In this document: one piece after another, positions 43,306 to 52,627 of the stretch
How the letters are laid out: every line of letters begins with the position of its first letter
Position numbering within the stretch: position 1 is the first letter of the stretch
NCBI GenBank assembly: GCA_050946055.1
Contig: JBMNUB010000008.1
Span: 1-64,000 of the forward strand
Length of the DNA: 64,000 bases
DNA from: Fimadaptatus sp050946055
GTDB taxonomy: Bacteria; Bacillota; Clostridia; Christensenellales; Aristaeellaceae
Reading direction: 5' to 3'
Notes under the pieces: generated by a model
Told to the model about the DNA's origin: nothing
Database searches by the model: none
The model's input: the letters and a program-made list of their open reading frames with translations, nothing else
Program-made: the position numbers and the translations under genes

Positions 43306-44217
43306 ATGCTGGATGTAATGATAGTGGGCGGTGGCCCGGCGGGCATGACTGCGGGACTTTATGCGGCGCGCATGGGCCTGAGCGCGGCGGTTATGGAGCA
43401 GCTGATGGTGGGCGGTCAGGCATCCACGACCAGCATAATAGAGAACTATCCCGGCTATTCCAAGGGCATAGGCGGCCCAGAACTGATGATGGAGTTCCAG
43501 CAGCAGGCCGAAAGCGCGGGCTGCGAGGTGCGCTATGACGGTATAGAGTCGCTGGAGCTAAGCGGCGATGTCAAGCGCGCGCGCACCGCGGCGGGCGAAG
43601 TCGAGGCGCGCACGGTGATACTGTGCATGGGCGCGCAGGCGCGCAAGCTGGATGTGCCGGGCGAGGATCTGTTCAGGGGCAGGGGCGTGTCGTACTGCGC
43701 CACCTGTGATGGCGCGCTGTATCGCGGTCAGCGCGCGCTGGTCGTGGGCGGCGGCAATACGGCGGCCGAGGATGCGCTGTATCTGGCGGCGCTGTGCGAG
43801 AAGGTGTATGTGGTGCATCGCCGCGATGCGCTGCGCGCAGACGCTGCGCTGGCGCGGAGAATCGCGGCATCGCCCAACATAGAGATGGTCTGGAACAGCG
43901 TGGTAACGGGATTTGAGGGCGCAAAGGCGCTGGAGCGCGCGCATATACGCGATGTAAAGACCGGCGCGGAGAGCGTGCTCGAGGTGTCGGGCGCGTTCAT
44001 AGCCGTGGGGCAGACACCGCAGAGCGAATTGGTGCGCGGCCAGCTTGAACTGGATGGCGCGGGCTTTATCGTGGCGGGCGAGGACACGCTGACCTCGATA
44101 CCGGGCGTGTTCGCTGCCGGTGACATACGCGCCAAGGCGCTAAGACAGGTGATAACCGCCGCAGCCGACGGCGCGGTGGCCGCATCTATGGCCGGTAAGT
44201 ATCTGATGATGAGCTGA
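43306..44217 (+). CDS. trxB: Thioredoxin reductase-like flavoprotein
   Basis: 303 residues. FAD motif VGGGPAGMTAGLYAAR at the N-terminus, redox pair CATC in VSYCATCDGALYRG, NAD(P)H motif VVGGGNTAAEDALYLA and C-terminal GVFAAGDIR. Reduces thioredoxin or a related protein. The start is 8 nt after GGAGG; the in-frame upstream stretch is rejected. A TATAAT at 43246 gives a plausible promoter. HRRDALRADAALARR after the NAD(P) motif carries basic residues as in NADPH-type enzymes. Confidence 0.9.
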   Translation: MLDVMIVGGGPAGMTAGLYAARMGLSAAVMEQLMVGGQASTTSIIENYPGYSKGIGGPELMMEFQQQAESAGCEVRYDGIESLELSGDVKRARTAAGEVEARTVILCMGAQARKLDVPGEDLFRGRGVSYCATCDGALYRGQRALVVGGGNTAAEDALYLAALCEKVYVVHRRDALRADAALARRIAASPNIEMVWNSVVTGFEGAKALERAHIRDVKTGAESVLEVSGAFIAVGQTPQSELVRGQLELDGAGFIVAGEDTLTSIPGVFAAGDIRAKALRQVITAAADGAVAASMAGKYLMMS

Positions 44218-44244
44218 ATAACGAGGCGCTGTCTGGCACAGCGT

Positions 44245-44280
44245 CATGTGCGCCCCTGCTGCATGCGGCAGGGGCGCATG
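44245..44280 (+). terminator. Hairpin after trxB
   Basis: GCGCCCCTGC pairs with GCAGGGGCGC (10 bp) around TGCATGCG, extended by CATG on both sides with a bulge. No T-run. Confidence 0.6.
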
Positions 44281-44350
44281 CGCATATTCATGAGCCGATG
44301 CGTATATCGATAATAGAAAGCGATGTGCGATTGGATTCGGAGGTATGTGC

Positions 44351-45712
44351 ATGGCGAGATACTTTGGCACGGATGGCATCAGGGGCATAGCGGGGCGCGA
44401 ACTGGACTATGCGCTATCTTACAGACTGGGCTGGGCAAGCGCCAGAGCGCTGGCGGGCGGGGGCGGCGCGTCGCTGCTGGTGGGCAGGGATACGCGCGCC
44501 TCGGGCGGCATGCTGGAGGCCGGGCTGGTGGCCGGCATATGCGACGCGGGCGCTGAGGCTCTGGTGGCAGGAGTTCTGCCCACGCCCGCGGTCGCGCTGC
44601 TGGTGCGGCAGTATGGAGCGGATGCGGGCGTGGTTATATCGGCATCGCACAATCCCGCCGAGTACAACGGCATAAAGCTATTCGGCGGCACGGGCATGAA
44701 GCTGTCGCGGGCGCTGGAGGACAGCATAGAGCGGCATATGGATGAATGCACTACTGCGCGCGCGCATGAGTGCGGGCGGGGCGCAGCGGGCGAGCGCGCC
44801 CGGTACATCGCCCACGCGCGCAGCGACTACATTGCTGCGCTCACGCAGGGCGCACGGGCGCGGCTAAACGGGCTGCACGCCGTGCTTGACTGTGCCAACG
44901 GCGCCGCATCGCTCTGCGCCGGGCAGGTGCTTAGGCGGCTGGGCGCAAGGACGACAGTGCTGTCTAACCAGCCGGATGGCTACAACATAAACGCGGGCTG
45001 CGGCGCGCTGCACACGCAGAAGCTGCGCAGGGTCACGGCGGAACTGGGCGCGGATGTGGGGCTGGCGTTTGATGGCGACGCAGATAGGCTCATAGCCGTG
45101 GACGAGCGCGGCGTCGAGCTGGATGGAGACAGGCTGCTGGCGATAATAGGGCTGGATATGCAGCGGCGGGGCGCACTGCGCGGCGGCGCGGTGGTGTCCA
45201 CGGTCATGAGCAATGCGGGGCTGGAGCGCGCGCTGGGCGCTCATGGCCTTGCCAATCCGCGCGCACAGGTGGGCGACAGCAATGTGCTGGAGCTTATGCT
45301 GGAGCGCGGCTGCAATCTGGGCGGCGAGCAGTCCGGCCACATAATACTGCTCGACCGCGCCACGACCGGCGACGGCATACTCACGGCGACGGAGCTGATG
45401 GCCATAATGGCGACGCGCGGGCGCAGGCTCAGCGAGCTGGCCGAATGCATGCGCGCCCTGCCGCAAACGCAGGTCAATGCGCGCGTGAGCGCTAAGGGGC
45501 GCGCCGAATATGCCGCGGATGGCGATATAGCGCGGCGCATAGCCGAGATAGAGCGCCGCTATGCCGGTCGCGGGCGCTTGCTGGTGCGCGCGTCCGGCAC
45601 TGAGCCGCTGGTGCGCATTATGGCGGAGTGCGAGGATGCGGACGAGGCATGTGCCGATGCGCATGCGCTCGGGGCGCTCATCGAAAGCAGGTTTCCGCCC
45701 GATAATTCATAA
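44351..45712 (+). CDS. glmM: Phosphoglucosamine mutase
   Basis: 453 residues. Interconverts glucosamine-6- and -1-phosphate for peptidoglycan precursors. YFGTDGIRGIAG at the N-terminus, phosphoserine loop ISASHNPAEYNGIK (Ser near residue 99), metal loop DGDADR, sugar-binding GGEQSGH and phosphate-binding RASGTEPLVRI are all present. The second ATG is used, 7 nt after GGAGG. Stand-alone unit. Confidence 0.95.
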   Translation: MARYFGTDGIRGIAGRELDYALSYRLGWASARALAGGGGASLLVGRDTRASGGMLEAGLVAGICDAGAEALVAGVLPTPAVALLVRQYGADAGVVISASHNPAEYNGIKLFGGTGMKLSRALEDSIERHMDECTTARAHECGRGAAGERARYIAHARSDYIAALTQGARARLNGLHAVLDCANGAASLCAGQVLRRLGARTTVLSNQPDGYNINAGCGALHTQKLRRVTAELGADVGLAFDGDADRLIAVDERGVELDGDRLLAIIGLDMQRRGALRGGAVVSTVMSNAGLERALGAHGLANPRAQVGDSNVLELMLERGCNLGGEQSGHIILLDRATTGDGILTATELMAIMATRGRRLSELAECMRALPQTQVNARVSAKGRAEYAADGDIARRIAEIERRYAGRGRLLVRASGTEPLVRIMAECEDADEACADAHALGALIESRFPPDNS

Positions 45713-45844
45713 ATATTCATCCGGATTAAAAACTTAACAGCCCCGTACTAACCTCCCGCTTGACTTATTGCGCATATGGAGTTAACATTCAAACATAACT
45801 ATCGCACTCGCGGGCGATACGCAAGCACACGGGAGGGGATATAC

Positions 45845-48037
45845 ATGGTAGATTGCAACATGCAGCCCATGCGCCTAAGCGGCGGCAGGCTGATACCCGC
45901 ACAGGGTGAGACTCACGGGCGCGAGGGCACTATCGCGTACCGCATACTCAAGGCACACGATCAGGGCGGCAGCGATGGCGAGTTCAGGATACGCTTTGAT
46001 GGCATGCTGTCCCATGATATAACTTATGTAAATATAATACAGACCGCGCGCATGGGCGACATGCAGGAGTTTTGCCTGCCCTATGTGCTGACCAACTGCC
46101 ATAACTCGCTGTGCGCAGTGGGCGGCACCATAAACGAGGACGATCATGCCTTTGGCCAGTCGGCCTGCATAAGGTATGGCGGCGACTTCGTGCCGGCGCA
46201 TCTGGCGGTGATACATCAGTATGCGCGCGAGATGATGGCGGGCTGCGGCAAGATGCTGCTGGGCTCGGACAGCCATACCCGCTACGGCATGCTGGGTACG
46301 CTGGGCGTGGGCGAGGGCGGCCCTGAGCTGGTCAAGCAGCTGCTGGGCAGGACCTACGACATAGCCCGCCCCGAGGTGGTGGCCGTGTATCTGACCGGCA
46401 AGCCCGCGCGCTTTGTCGGCCCGCAGGACGTGGCGCTGGCGCTGATAAAGGCGGTGTTCGCCAAGGGTCTGGTCAAGAACAAGATACTGGAGTTCATCGG
46501 CCCGGGCGTGGATGAGCTGAGCGTGGACTTCCGCGGCGGCATAGACGTCATGACCACCGAGACCACCTGCCTTAGCTCTGTGTGGAAGACCGACGGCAAG
46601 GTGCGCAACTACCTGGCCGTGCATGGCCGCGCGGGCGACTACCGGGAGCTTGCGCCCGAGGATGGCGCGCTATATGACGGCGCGATAACCATAGCGCTGG
46701 ACAAGGTGCGCCCGATGATAGCGCTGCCCTTCCATCCCAGCAACGCATTCACCATAGACGAATTCACCGCCAACGCCGCCGACATACTGAATGAAATGGG
46801 CCTTACCGCGCCCGAGATACGCGCCAAGGTCACAAAGGATGGCGTGCGCGCCGAGCAGGGCATAGTGGCGGGCTGCTCGGGCGGAACGTTCGAGAACCTG
46901 ACCACCGTGGCGGCGATGCTGGCTGGCCGCGGCGTGGATGGCGGCAGATTCCAGCTCAACGCCTATCCCGCGTCGCAGCCGCAGATGATGCAGCTGCTGC
47001 GCAACGGCTCTGTGGAAAGGCTGATAGAGGCGGGGGCGATAGTGCGCACCGCTATATGCGGCCCCTGCTTCGGCGCGGGCGACGTGCCGCAGAACGGCGG
47101 ACTGTCGCTGCGCCATACCACGCGCAACTTCCCCAACCGCGAAGGCTCCAAGCCCGGCGAAGGTCAGAGCGCCTATGTGGCGCTGATGGACGCGCGCTCG
47201 ATAGCGGCCACTGCGCTGAACGGCGGCATACTGACCGGCGCGGACAAGGTGGACATACCCGAGGACATCGACCTCACATACGAGTTCGACCGCACCTCCT
47301 ACGACAGGCGCGTGTACCACGGCTATGGCCATCCGCAGCCCGGGCATCAGCTTCAGTACGGCCCCAACATATCCGACTGGCCCAAGTTCTACCCGATGGG
47401 CGACACCATGGTGCTCAAGACCGCCGCGGCCATATACGATGCCGTGACCACCACCGACGAGCTGATACCCTCGGGCGACACCTCGTCCTATCGCTCCAAC
47501 CCCGAGCGCCTAGCGGGCTTTGCGCTGTCGCGCAAGGTGCCGTCCTATGTGCCGTTGGCGCGCAAGGTGCGCGATGCCGAGACTTCGCTGCGCGCGGGTG
47601 AGCTGAATGACGAAGCCAAGGCCATGCTCAGCGCGGCGGGCATGGATGCCGAGGGCGTGGAGCTGGGCACGGCGGTGTTCGCGCTCAAGCCGGGCGACGG
47701 TTCGGCGCGCGAGCAGGCGGCCAGCTGCCAGCGCGTGCTGGGCGGCCGCGCCAACATAGCGCGCGAGTACGCCACCAAGCGCTATCGCTCCAACCTGATT
47801 AACTGGGGCATAATCCCCTTCGTGCTGCCCGATGCCGAGCAGAGCGGCATAGCGCAGGGTGACATAGTGGTTCTGCGCGGCGTGCGCGAGGCCGTGCGCA
47901 GCGGCGCGACCTCGATAGAGGCCGAGGTGATAGGCGAGGCCGGCCGCCGCACGCTGAAGCTGGATATGCCGCTCACCGATGATGAGCGCCGCATACTGCT
48001 GGCGGGCTGCCTGATAAACTACTACAAGGAAGGCTGA
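45845..48037 (+). CDS. Aconitase-family hydratase
   Basis: About 730 residues. 4Fe-4S hydro-lyase of the aconitase superfamily: LLGSDSHTRYGMLGTLGVGEGG, VAGCSGGTFENL and CGPCFGAGDVPQNGG carry the cluster cysteines, and the C-terminal swivel domain ends VLGGRANIAREYATKRYRSN, LINWGIIPF. The size and the SGGTFENL motif match the YbhJ-like hydratase subfamily better than AcnA or AcnB; substrate uncertain (citrate/isocitrate or another hydroxy acid). Start follows GGGAGGGG. A strong terminator follows. Confidence 0.88.
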   Translation: MVDCNMQPMRLSGGRLIPAQGETHGREGTIAYRILKAHDQGGSDGEFRIRFDGMLSHDITYVNIIQTARMGDMQEFCLPYVLTNCHNSLCAVGGTINEDDHAFGQSACIRYGGDFVPAHLAVIHQYAREMMAGCGKMLLGSDSHTRYGMLGTLGVGEGGPELVKQLLGRTYDIARPEVVAVYLTGKPARFVGPQDVALALIKAVFAKGLVKNKILEFIGPGVDELSVDFRGGIDVMTTETTCLSSVWKTDGKVRNYLAVHGRAGDYRELAPEDGALYDGAITIALDKVRPMIALPFHPSNAFTIDEFTANAADILNEMGLTAPEIRAKVTKDGVRAEQGIVAGCSGGTFENLTTVAAMLAGRGVDGGRFQLNAYPASQPQMMQLLRNGSVERLIEAGAIVRTAICGPCFGAGDVPQNGGLSLRHTTRNFPNREGSKPGEGQSAYVALMDARSIAATALNGGILTGADKVDIPEDIDLTYEFDRTSYDRRVYHGYGHPQPGHQLQYGPNISDWPKFYPMGDTMVLKTAAAIYDAVTTTDELIPSGDTSSYRSNPERLAGFALSRKVPSYVPLARKVRDAETSLRAGELNDEAKAMLSAAGMDAEGVELGTAVFALKPGDGSAREQAASCQRVLGGRANIAREYATKRYRSNLINWGIIPFVLPDAEQSGIAQGDIVVLRGVREAVRSGATSIEAEVIGEAGRRTLKLDMPLTDDERRILLAGCLINYYKEG

Positions 48038-48057
48038 GGGCAATAGTCCTTCCATAC

Positions 48058-48105
48058 GGCGAGCCGTCCGTGCGTCCATTGCGATGTGCGGACGGCTCGC
48101 CTTTG
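48058..48105 (+). terminator. Terminator after the hydratase gene
   Basis: GGCGAGCCGTCCG and CGGACGGCTCGCC form a perfect 13-bp stem with an 18-nt loop, followed by TTTG. Confidence 0.8.
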
Positions 48106-48122
48106 TTATGCGGGCGGAGAGA

Positions 48123-48283
48123 TGTGAGGCCGGTGCATGCGTGTGATTATGGCTGCGCGCGGCTGACCTTGCCTGTGCGGGCAGGGGCATGCTGTGTTGC
48201 TTAAGCGGCGTTCTCATGGCGGTGTGAGGCCGGTGCATGCGCGTGATTATGGCTGCGCGCGGCTGACCTTGCCTGTGCGGGCC
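48123..48283. repeat. Direct repeat, about 60 bp with 100-bp period
   Basis: TGTGAGGCCGGTGCATGCG starts at 48123 and 48223; the following roughly 40 bases are also identical apart from one change (GTGTG to GCGTG). The rest of the 460-bp gap shows no gene. Confidence 0.85.
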
Positions 48284-48416
48284 GATTCCGATTGATGCGC
48301 GGCCCGCTAGTCTTGCGCAAAGGCGTTCGCTGCGCGGCATACAGGGCGGCATGCATGTGCTAATGCGCCGCCATATGGCGAATTTGTGGTATTTGCGTGC
48401 GCAGGCTCATATGTGT

Positions 48417-48445
48417 TTGACAAATGAAGAAAAATGTAATATGCT
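48417..48445 (+). promoter_or_regulatory. Promoter of the nucleotidyltransferase gene
   Basis: TTGACA 48417-48422, 17-bp spacer, TATGCT 48440-48445. Confidence 0.65.
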
Positions 48446-48499
48446 ATATCATAGATACAATATGCCGCTGGATATGTTGTGCGGCGAAGGGAGCGCATC

Positions 48500-49273
48500 A
48501 TGCAGGCGATAATACTTGCGGCTGGATATGCCACGCGCCTTAAAGAGCGGGCGCAGGGCAGGGCAAAGGCACTGCTGCCCATTGGCGAAAAGCCGATAAT
48601 CAACTTCATAGTGGACGAACTGGCCGCCATAGAGGGCATAACGGCCATACACGTGGTCAGCAACCACAAGTTCATAGATCAATTCGTGTCGTGGCGCGAG
48701 CAGGCGATACTCAAGCCCGAATACGCCCATGTGGACATACGCGTGTGGGACGACGGCACGGTGAGCAACGAGGACAGACTGGGCGCGATAGGCGACATGC
48801 AGTTCACGATAGACAAGGCCGGCATAGATGACGATTTGTTCGTGGCGGCGGGCGACAACTTCTTCACCTTCCACCTGAGCGAGTTGGTCGATACCTTCCG
48901 CGTCAGCGGTCACGACACCATCTGCGCCTCCCGCTTTGAGGACAAGGAGCTGCTCAAGCGCTTTGCCGTGGCGGTGCTGGACGAAAACGGCGACGTGCTG
49001 AACATGGAGGAAAAGCCCGCCAATCCGCGCAGCGACGTGGGCGTGTATGCGCTGTATGTGTACAGGCGCGACACCGTGCCGCTGATACGCGAGTATCTGG
49101 CCGAGGGTCAGCCCAAGGACGCGCCCGGCCACTTCCCGAGCTGGCTGTGCAAGCAGGATAACCCGCTGCGCAAGCCCGTGCGCGCGTATCTGTTCAAGGG
49201 CGAGTGCGTGGACATAGGCACGCCCGAGAGCTACGACGATGCCGTGCGCAGGTTCGGCAGGAAGGAGTTCTGA
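48500..49273 (+). CDS. Sugar-phosphate nucleotidyltransferase
   Basis: 257 residues, Rossmann-like NTP transferase. Nucleotide-binding AIILAAGYATRLKE at the N-terminus, KALLPIGEKPIINF next, metal-binding Asp in VAAGDNFFTF, and EEKPANPRSDVGVYALYVY. It activates a sugar-1-phosphate to a nucleotide sugar; the type of base and sugar cannot be decided. AAGGGAG precedes the ATG. No glycan operon is attached. Confidence 0.87.
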   Translation: MQAIILAAGYATRLKERAQGRAKALLPIGEKPIINFIVDELAAIEGITAIHVVSNHKFIDQFVSWREQAILKPEYAHVDIRVWDDGTVSNEDRLGAIGDMQFTIDKAGIDDDLFVAAGDNFFTFHLSELVDTFRVSGHDTICASRFEDKELLKRFAVAVLDENGDVLNMEEKPANPRSDVGVYALYVYRRDTVPLIREYLAEGQPKDAPGHFPSWLCKQDNPLRKPVRAYLFKGECVDIGTPESYDDAVRRFGRKEF

Positions 49274-49343
49274 TAGGCACATGGGGCATATGATAACCCT
49301 GCACGTCGTATGAATCGATTACACAAAATGTGAGTAAAATCAA

Positions 49344-49371
49344 TTGCATGCCGGGCGCGTTTTGGTATAAT
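49344..49371 (+). promoter_or_regulatory. Promoter of the Cys-rich surface protein gene
   Basis: TTGCAT 49344-49349, 16-bp spacer, TATAAT 49366-49371, giving a leader of about 200 nt without evident coding content. Confidence 0.6.
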
Positions 49372-49580
49372 TCTGACGTTGGCTTTGAAGGGCGATAAGC
49401 GACCTGATTGCGATTGCCGCGCACAGTGTGCGGATGCGCATCCAAACAGGCCATGAAATTTCCTTACAGGCTCGACTTCAGAATGGGCAAAGCGCGCCCG
49501 ATAGGCATGCACATTTTTGATTCTGCATAGCGGCTTATATTTGGCAAGTAACCAGAGACAATATTTAAGGAGGTGTATTG

Positions 49581-51470
49581 ATGAAAAAACTCGCTTGGTT
49601 TCTCTGTGTTGCGATTCTGCTTACAATCTTAGCACCTTCTGTTTCATTTTCATTGGCGAATGATCCGAATTTGCCTTATGAAATTGAGAACATTGATCAC
49701 GGCTGCCCCATCACTGCGCCTTATGGCACATATGCGTATTTGGTGCGTGTAATCACATTAATAGAAGGACATGTAGGAGAGTATAAGTGCACACTATGCG
49801 AAAAGGCCTTTCTTTATCCAGATAAACCTCTCGCTCATTCAACCTATTTGTTGAATGGTAACGGAATGTATCATACCCGTCGTTGCCGTTTTTGCGATTA
49901 TTTTGAAATAGAGTACTGCTATGGCGGCGATGCTACATGCCAGAATCTCGCTTTTTGTGATGTCTGTGCCGCGCCGTACGGTAATTTGGGCGACCACGAT
50001 TACTCCAGATGGATACAGGTGGAAGACACACTTGGCAAGAAGCATCGCAGCACGTGCGATGTATGCGGCGAGAAGTTTGCGCCGGAAGCCTGCTCTGGCG
50101 GCAAAGCTACCTGCCAGCAGCCCGCTGTCTGCGCGACCTGCGGCGGCGAATACGGCGATATAGGCGATCATGATTACGCAGAATACTATCAGCATCCCGA
50201 GCAGAAACTCTGCCATGCGCGGGACTGCAAAGTCTGCGGAGCTTCTGATGTCGGACAGCATACAAATGACGGCACGTGCAAAGAGCAGGTCTGTGGCATA
50301 TGCGGCCTGACTTATTCGCCCGAACATGATTTGGACTTTGACAATGTCGTGCCGAACAATGACGCGACTTGCTATTCGATGGGTACGGCAATCGTGAAAT
50401 GCAAGAACTGCGACCATACGGAAGTAATTGTCAATCCCAACGATCCTCAAAAGGGGCATGAGTTTAGCGATTACGTGTCGGACGACAACGCAAGCTGCAC
50501 GGACAACTGCACAGAGACTGCGAAGTGCAAGTGGTACGACGGCGTAAACTGCAAGGCAAGCTACACGCGCGAGATACCCGATACCGCGCTGGGACACGAT
50601 TACAGCGGAGCAGATGCAACCTGCACGACCGCCAAGGTATGTGCGCGCAAGGGCTGCGATGCGGTGCTTGAGGAAGCCAAGGGACATACCGAGGTGATAG
50701 ACGAAGCGGTCGATGCGACCTGCACGTCAAAGGGCCTTACTGAGGGTAAGCATTGCAGTGTCTGCGGCGAGGCTATGGTTGAACAGCAGACCATACCCAT
50801 GAAGCCGCACGATTACAGCAAGTCCGTAATAGAGCCGACATGCACGCACGGCGGCTATACGCTGTATGAGTGCGAAAACTGCGGCGATAGCTACAAGGAC
50901 GATGAGACCAGACCACTCGCGCACGACTTAGGCGCAGGGAAGTTCGCTGGCAACGACAGGCACAGCGCGGCCTGTCTGCGCAAGGACTGCAGCTATGCGG
51001 AAACCGTCAAGTGCGAGCCGCGCACGATGACCATGCTCATGGACAATGGCGAGGTATATCAGTTCGATGTCTGCATGGTGTGTGAACACGTCAGGGATGC
51101 GGAGGGCGTTGCTGCGCAGCTTGAGCTTATCGAGGACGTAAAGGCCGAGCTGCTGAACGGCGAGCTGCCCGGCGGCGAGGTTGTGCTGCGCATGGGCAAG
51201 CTGAGCAATGGCGAGATTGTGCTGAGCGCCTGCTTTGAGCATGCGGGCGAGCGCCTTGATCCCGAGGGCGAGGTGAAGTTCACGCTGCCCGCCGAGCTGC
51301 TGGCAGACTGCAAGCTGGCGCTGATAGGCGAGGACGGCGCGGAGATAGAGGTAAAGACCGAGCTGGAGGGCGAGAATGACGAACTGGTGTCGTTTACGCT
51401 TGACTTCACCAAGATAGACGACGTTAATACCGTAACCTCGCATGTGATACATGTGATACCTGTTCAATAA
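49581..51470 (+). CDS. Large secreted protein with repeated CxxC zinc-ribbon-like modules
   Basis: 629 residues. Signal peptide MKKLAWFLCVAILLTILAPS. Residues about 60-470 contain about a dozen short modules of the type ATCQQPAVCATCGGEYG...GDHDY, with CxxC pairs (CTLC, CRFC, CDVC, CATC, CKVC, CGIC, CKNC, CSVC, CENC) each followed by a His-Asp-Tyr-type motif; such knuckles could bind Zn or form disulfides. The final 150 residues form a separate domain without cysteine pairs. AAGGAGG lies 7-8 nt upstream. The first 400 bp are clearly AT-richer and use ATT/AAA codons, then composition rises to the local norm, as if the gene were a mosaic. Confidence 0.85.
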   Translation: MKKLAWFLCVAILLTILAPSVSFSLANDPNLPYEIENIDHGCPITAPYGTYAYLVRVITLIEGHVGEYKCTLCEKAFLYPDKPLAHSTYLLNGNGMYHTRRCRFCDYFEIEYCYGGDATCQNLAFCDVCAAPYGNLGDHDYSRWIQVEDTLGKKHRSTCDVCGEKFAPEACSGGKATCQQPAVCATCGGEYGDIGDHDYAEYYQHPEQKLCHARDCKVCGASDVGQHTNDGTCKEQVCGICGLTYSPEHDLDFDNVVPNNDATCYSMGTAIVKCKNCDHTEVIVNPNDPQKGHEFSDYVSDDNASCTDNCTETAKCKWYDGVNCKASYTREIPDTALGHDYSGADATCTTAKVCARKGCDAVLEEAKGHTEVIDEAVDATCTSKGLTEGKHCSVCGEAMVEQQTIPMKPHDYSKSVIEPTCTHGGYTLYECENCGDSYKDDETRPLAHDLGAGKFAGNDRHSAACLRKDCSYAETVKCEPRTMTMLMDNGEVYQFDVCMVCEHVRDAEGVAAQLELIEDVKAELLNGELPGGEVVLRMGKLSNGEIVLSACFEHAGERLDPEGEVKFTLPAELLADCKLALIGEDGAEIEVKTELEGENDELVSFTLDFTKIDDVNTVTSHVIHVIPVQ

Positions 51471-51479
51471 GACCAATGT

Positions 51480-51516
51480 GGCGCAGGGCTGCACAATGCG
51501 GCTCTGCGCCGCTTTT
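51480..51516 (+). terminator. Terminator after the Cys-rich protein gene
   Basis: GGCGCAGGGC pairs with GCTCTGCGCC (one G-U), followed by GCTTTTG. Confidence 0.7.
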
Positions 51517-51634
51517 GTATGTATGCGCAGTGCAAAAAGCAGCGGCGATTTCCGGGCATACTGCGCCGCAAAGCGTGAATGAAGTTGTGAGCGCGCCCGC
51601 GCCGCCTGACACCTCGCTGGCTTTGCCAGTGGCG

Positions 51635-52309
51635 CTAGACGCGGGCGATAAGCGTGCGCGTAGCGCCCCATTGCATGGATATGGCTACATCCGAAAAGCC
51701 AGCTGTCCGGATGACTGCCATCTCATGCTCCACGGTCAGCGGCGTGTCGTAGTGGTAATAGCCGCATTCGGAATTTAGCCCCTGCTCCGCCTGAAGCCGG
51801 GAAAGCTCGTCGAAGAACGCGCGCTCCTCTGCGTCCGACCCGGCAAAGTAGTCGGTCAGCACGAATGTGCCGCCCGGCCTGAGCGCATTCAGGGCGCTGC
51901 GGTAGAGCGGCAGCTTGCGCTCGCCCGTGAAGTGGTGCAGCGATTCCACCGACACTACCGCGTCGTACCTGCCCCTGCCCATGTCCACATCGAAGTATGA
52001 ACCGCATATGAGGTCTATGCTCCTTTCGGGGAACTTTGCCCGCAGCGCATCCAGCATGCCGCGCGACATGTCTATGCCGGTGACGCGCGCGTCGGGGTTC
52101 ATGGCGAAGTAGTATTCCAGCTCCAGCCCCGTGCCGCAGCCCAGGTCGAGTAACTCAGCGCCATCAGCGCGCGGCAGCAGCGAGGCGGTGTGCCGATAGA
52201 ACTCATTCGCGCCGTCCACGGTGAGCATCATATGTTCATCGTAGCCCGAAAGCCGATTCTCAAAGAAAACATCCATCTTTTCCAGCATGGTGAAAGCGTC
52301 ATTCCTCAT
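51635..52309 (-). CDS. SAM-dependent methyltransferase
   Basis: 224 residues, class I. SAM-binding motif LLDLGCGTGLELEYY, then VTGIDMSRGML with an acidic adenosine ligand, ICGSYFDVDM and the post-motif ALRPGGTFVLTDYF. Substrate unknown; it may methylate a small molecule. The first ATG has no strong ribosome site, and an internal ATG seven codons in is possible. Convergent with the Cys-rich protein gene. Confidence 0.87.
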   Translation of the reverse strand: MRNDAFTMLEKMDVFFENRLSGYDEHMMLTVDGANEFYRHTASLLPRADGAELLDLGCGTGLELEYYFAMNPDARVTGIDMSRGMLDALRAKFPERSIDLICGSYFDVDMGRGRYDAVVSVESLHHFTGERKLPLYRSALNALRPGGTFVLTDYFAGSDAEERAFFDELSRLQAEQGLNSECGYYHYDTPLTVEHEMAVIRTAGFSDVAISMQWGATRTLIARV

Positions 52310-52460
52310 GTCGTTGGCAAGATGATATCACGGCGGCGCATATCGGTCAAGCGCATGGCGGCGACGGCGTATTTATGCTCAGTTCATGCCCGGCGCATAT
52401 TGCTGCAAGGAATCTGAAAAATAGTATGAGGCGTATTTGGCGCGCATAACGCTATCTGTC

Positions 52461-52488
52461 TTGCAATCCGGCGCGGATATGGTATACT
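52461..52488 (+). promoter_or_regulatory. Promoter before the THUMP methyltransferase
   Basis: TTGCAA 52461-52466, 16-bp spacer, TATACT 52483-52488. The remainder of 52310-52627 holds no gene that I can support. Confidence 0.6.
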
Positions 52489-52627
52489 GAATAAACGATA
52501 GATGCCCACGGGTGCGCCGCGAGTGTGATGCGCGCCCGCTGTGCCGCATGGCTGCGCGCGATGTGCATGCACCGGCAGGGCAATACACATAAATGCGCCG
52601 CACAGCGCGGCGGACTGGAGAGAAAAT

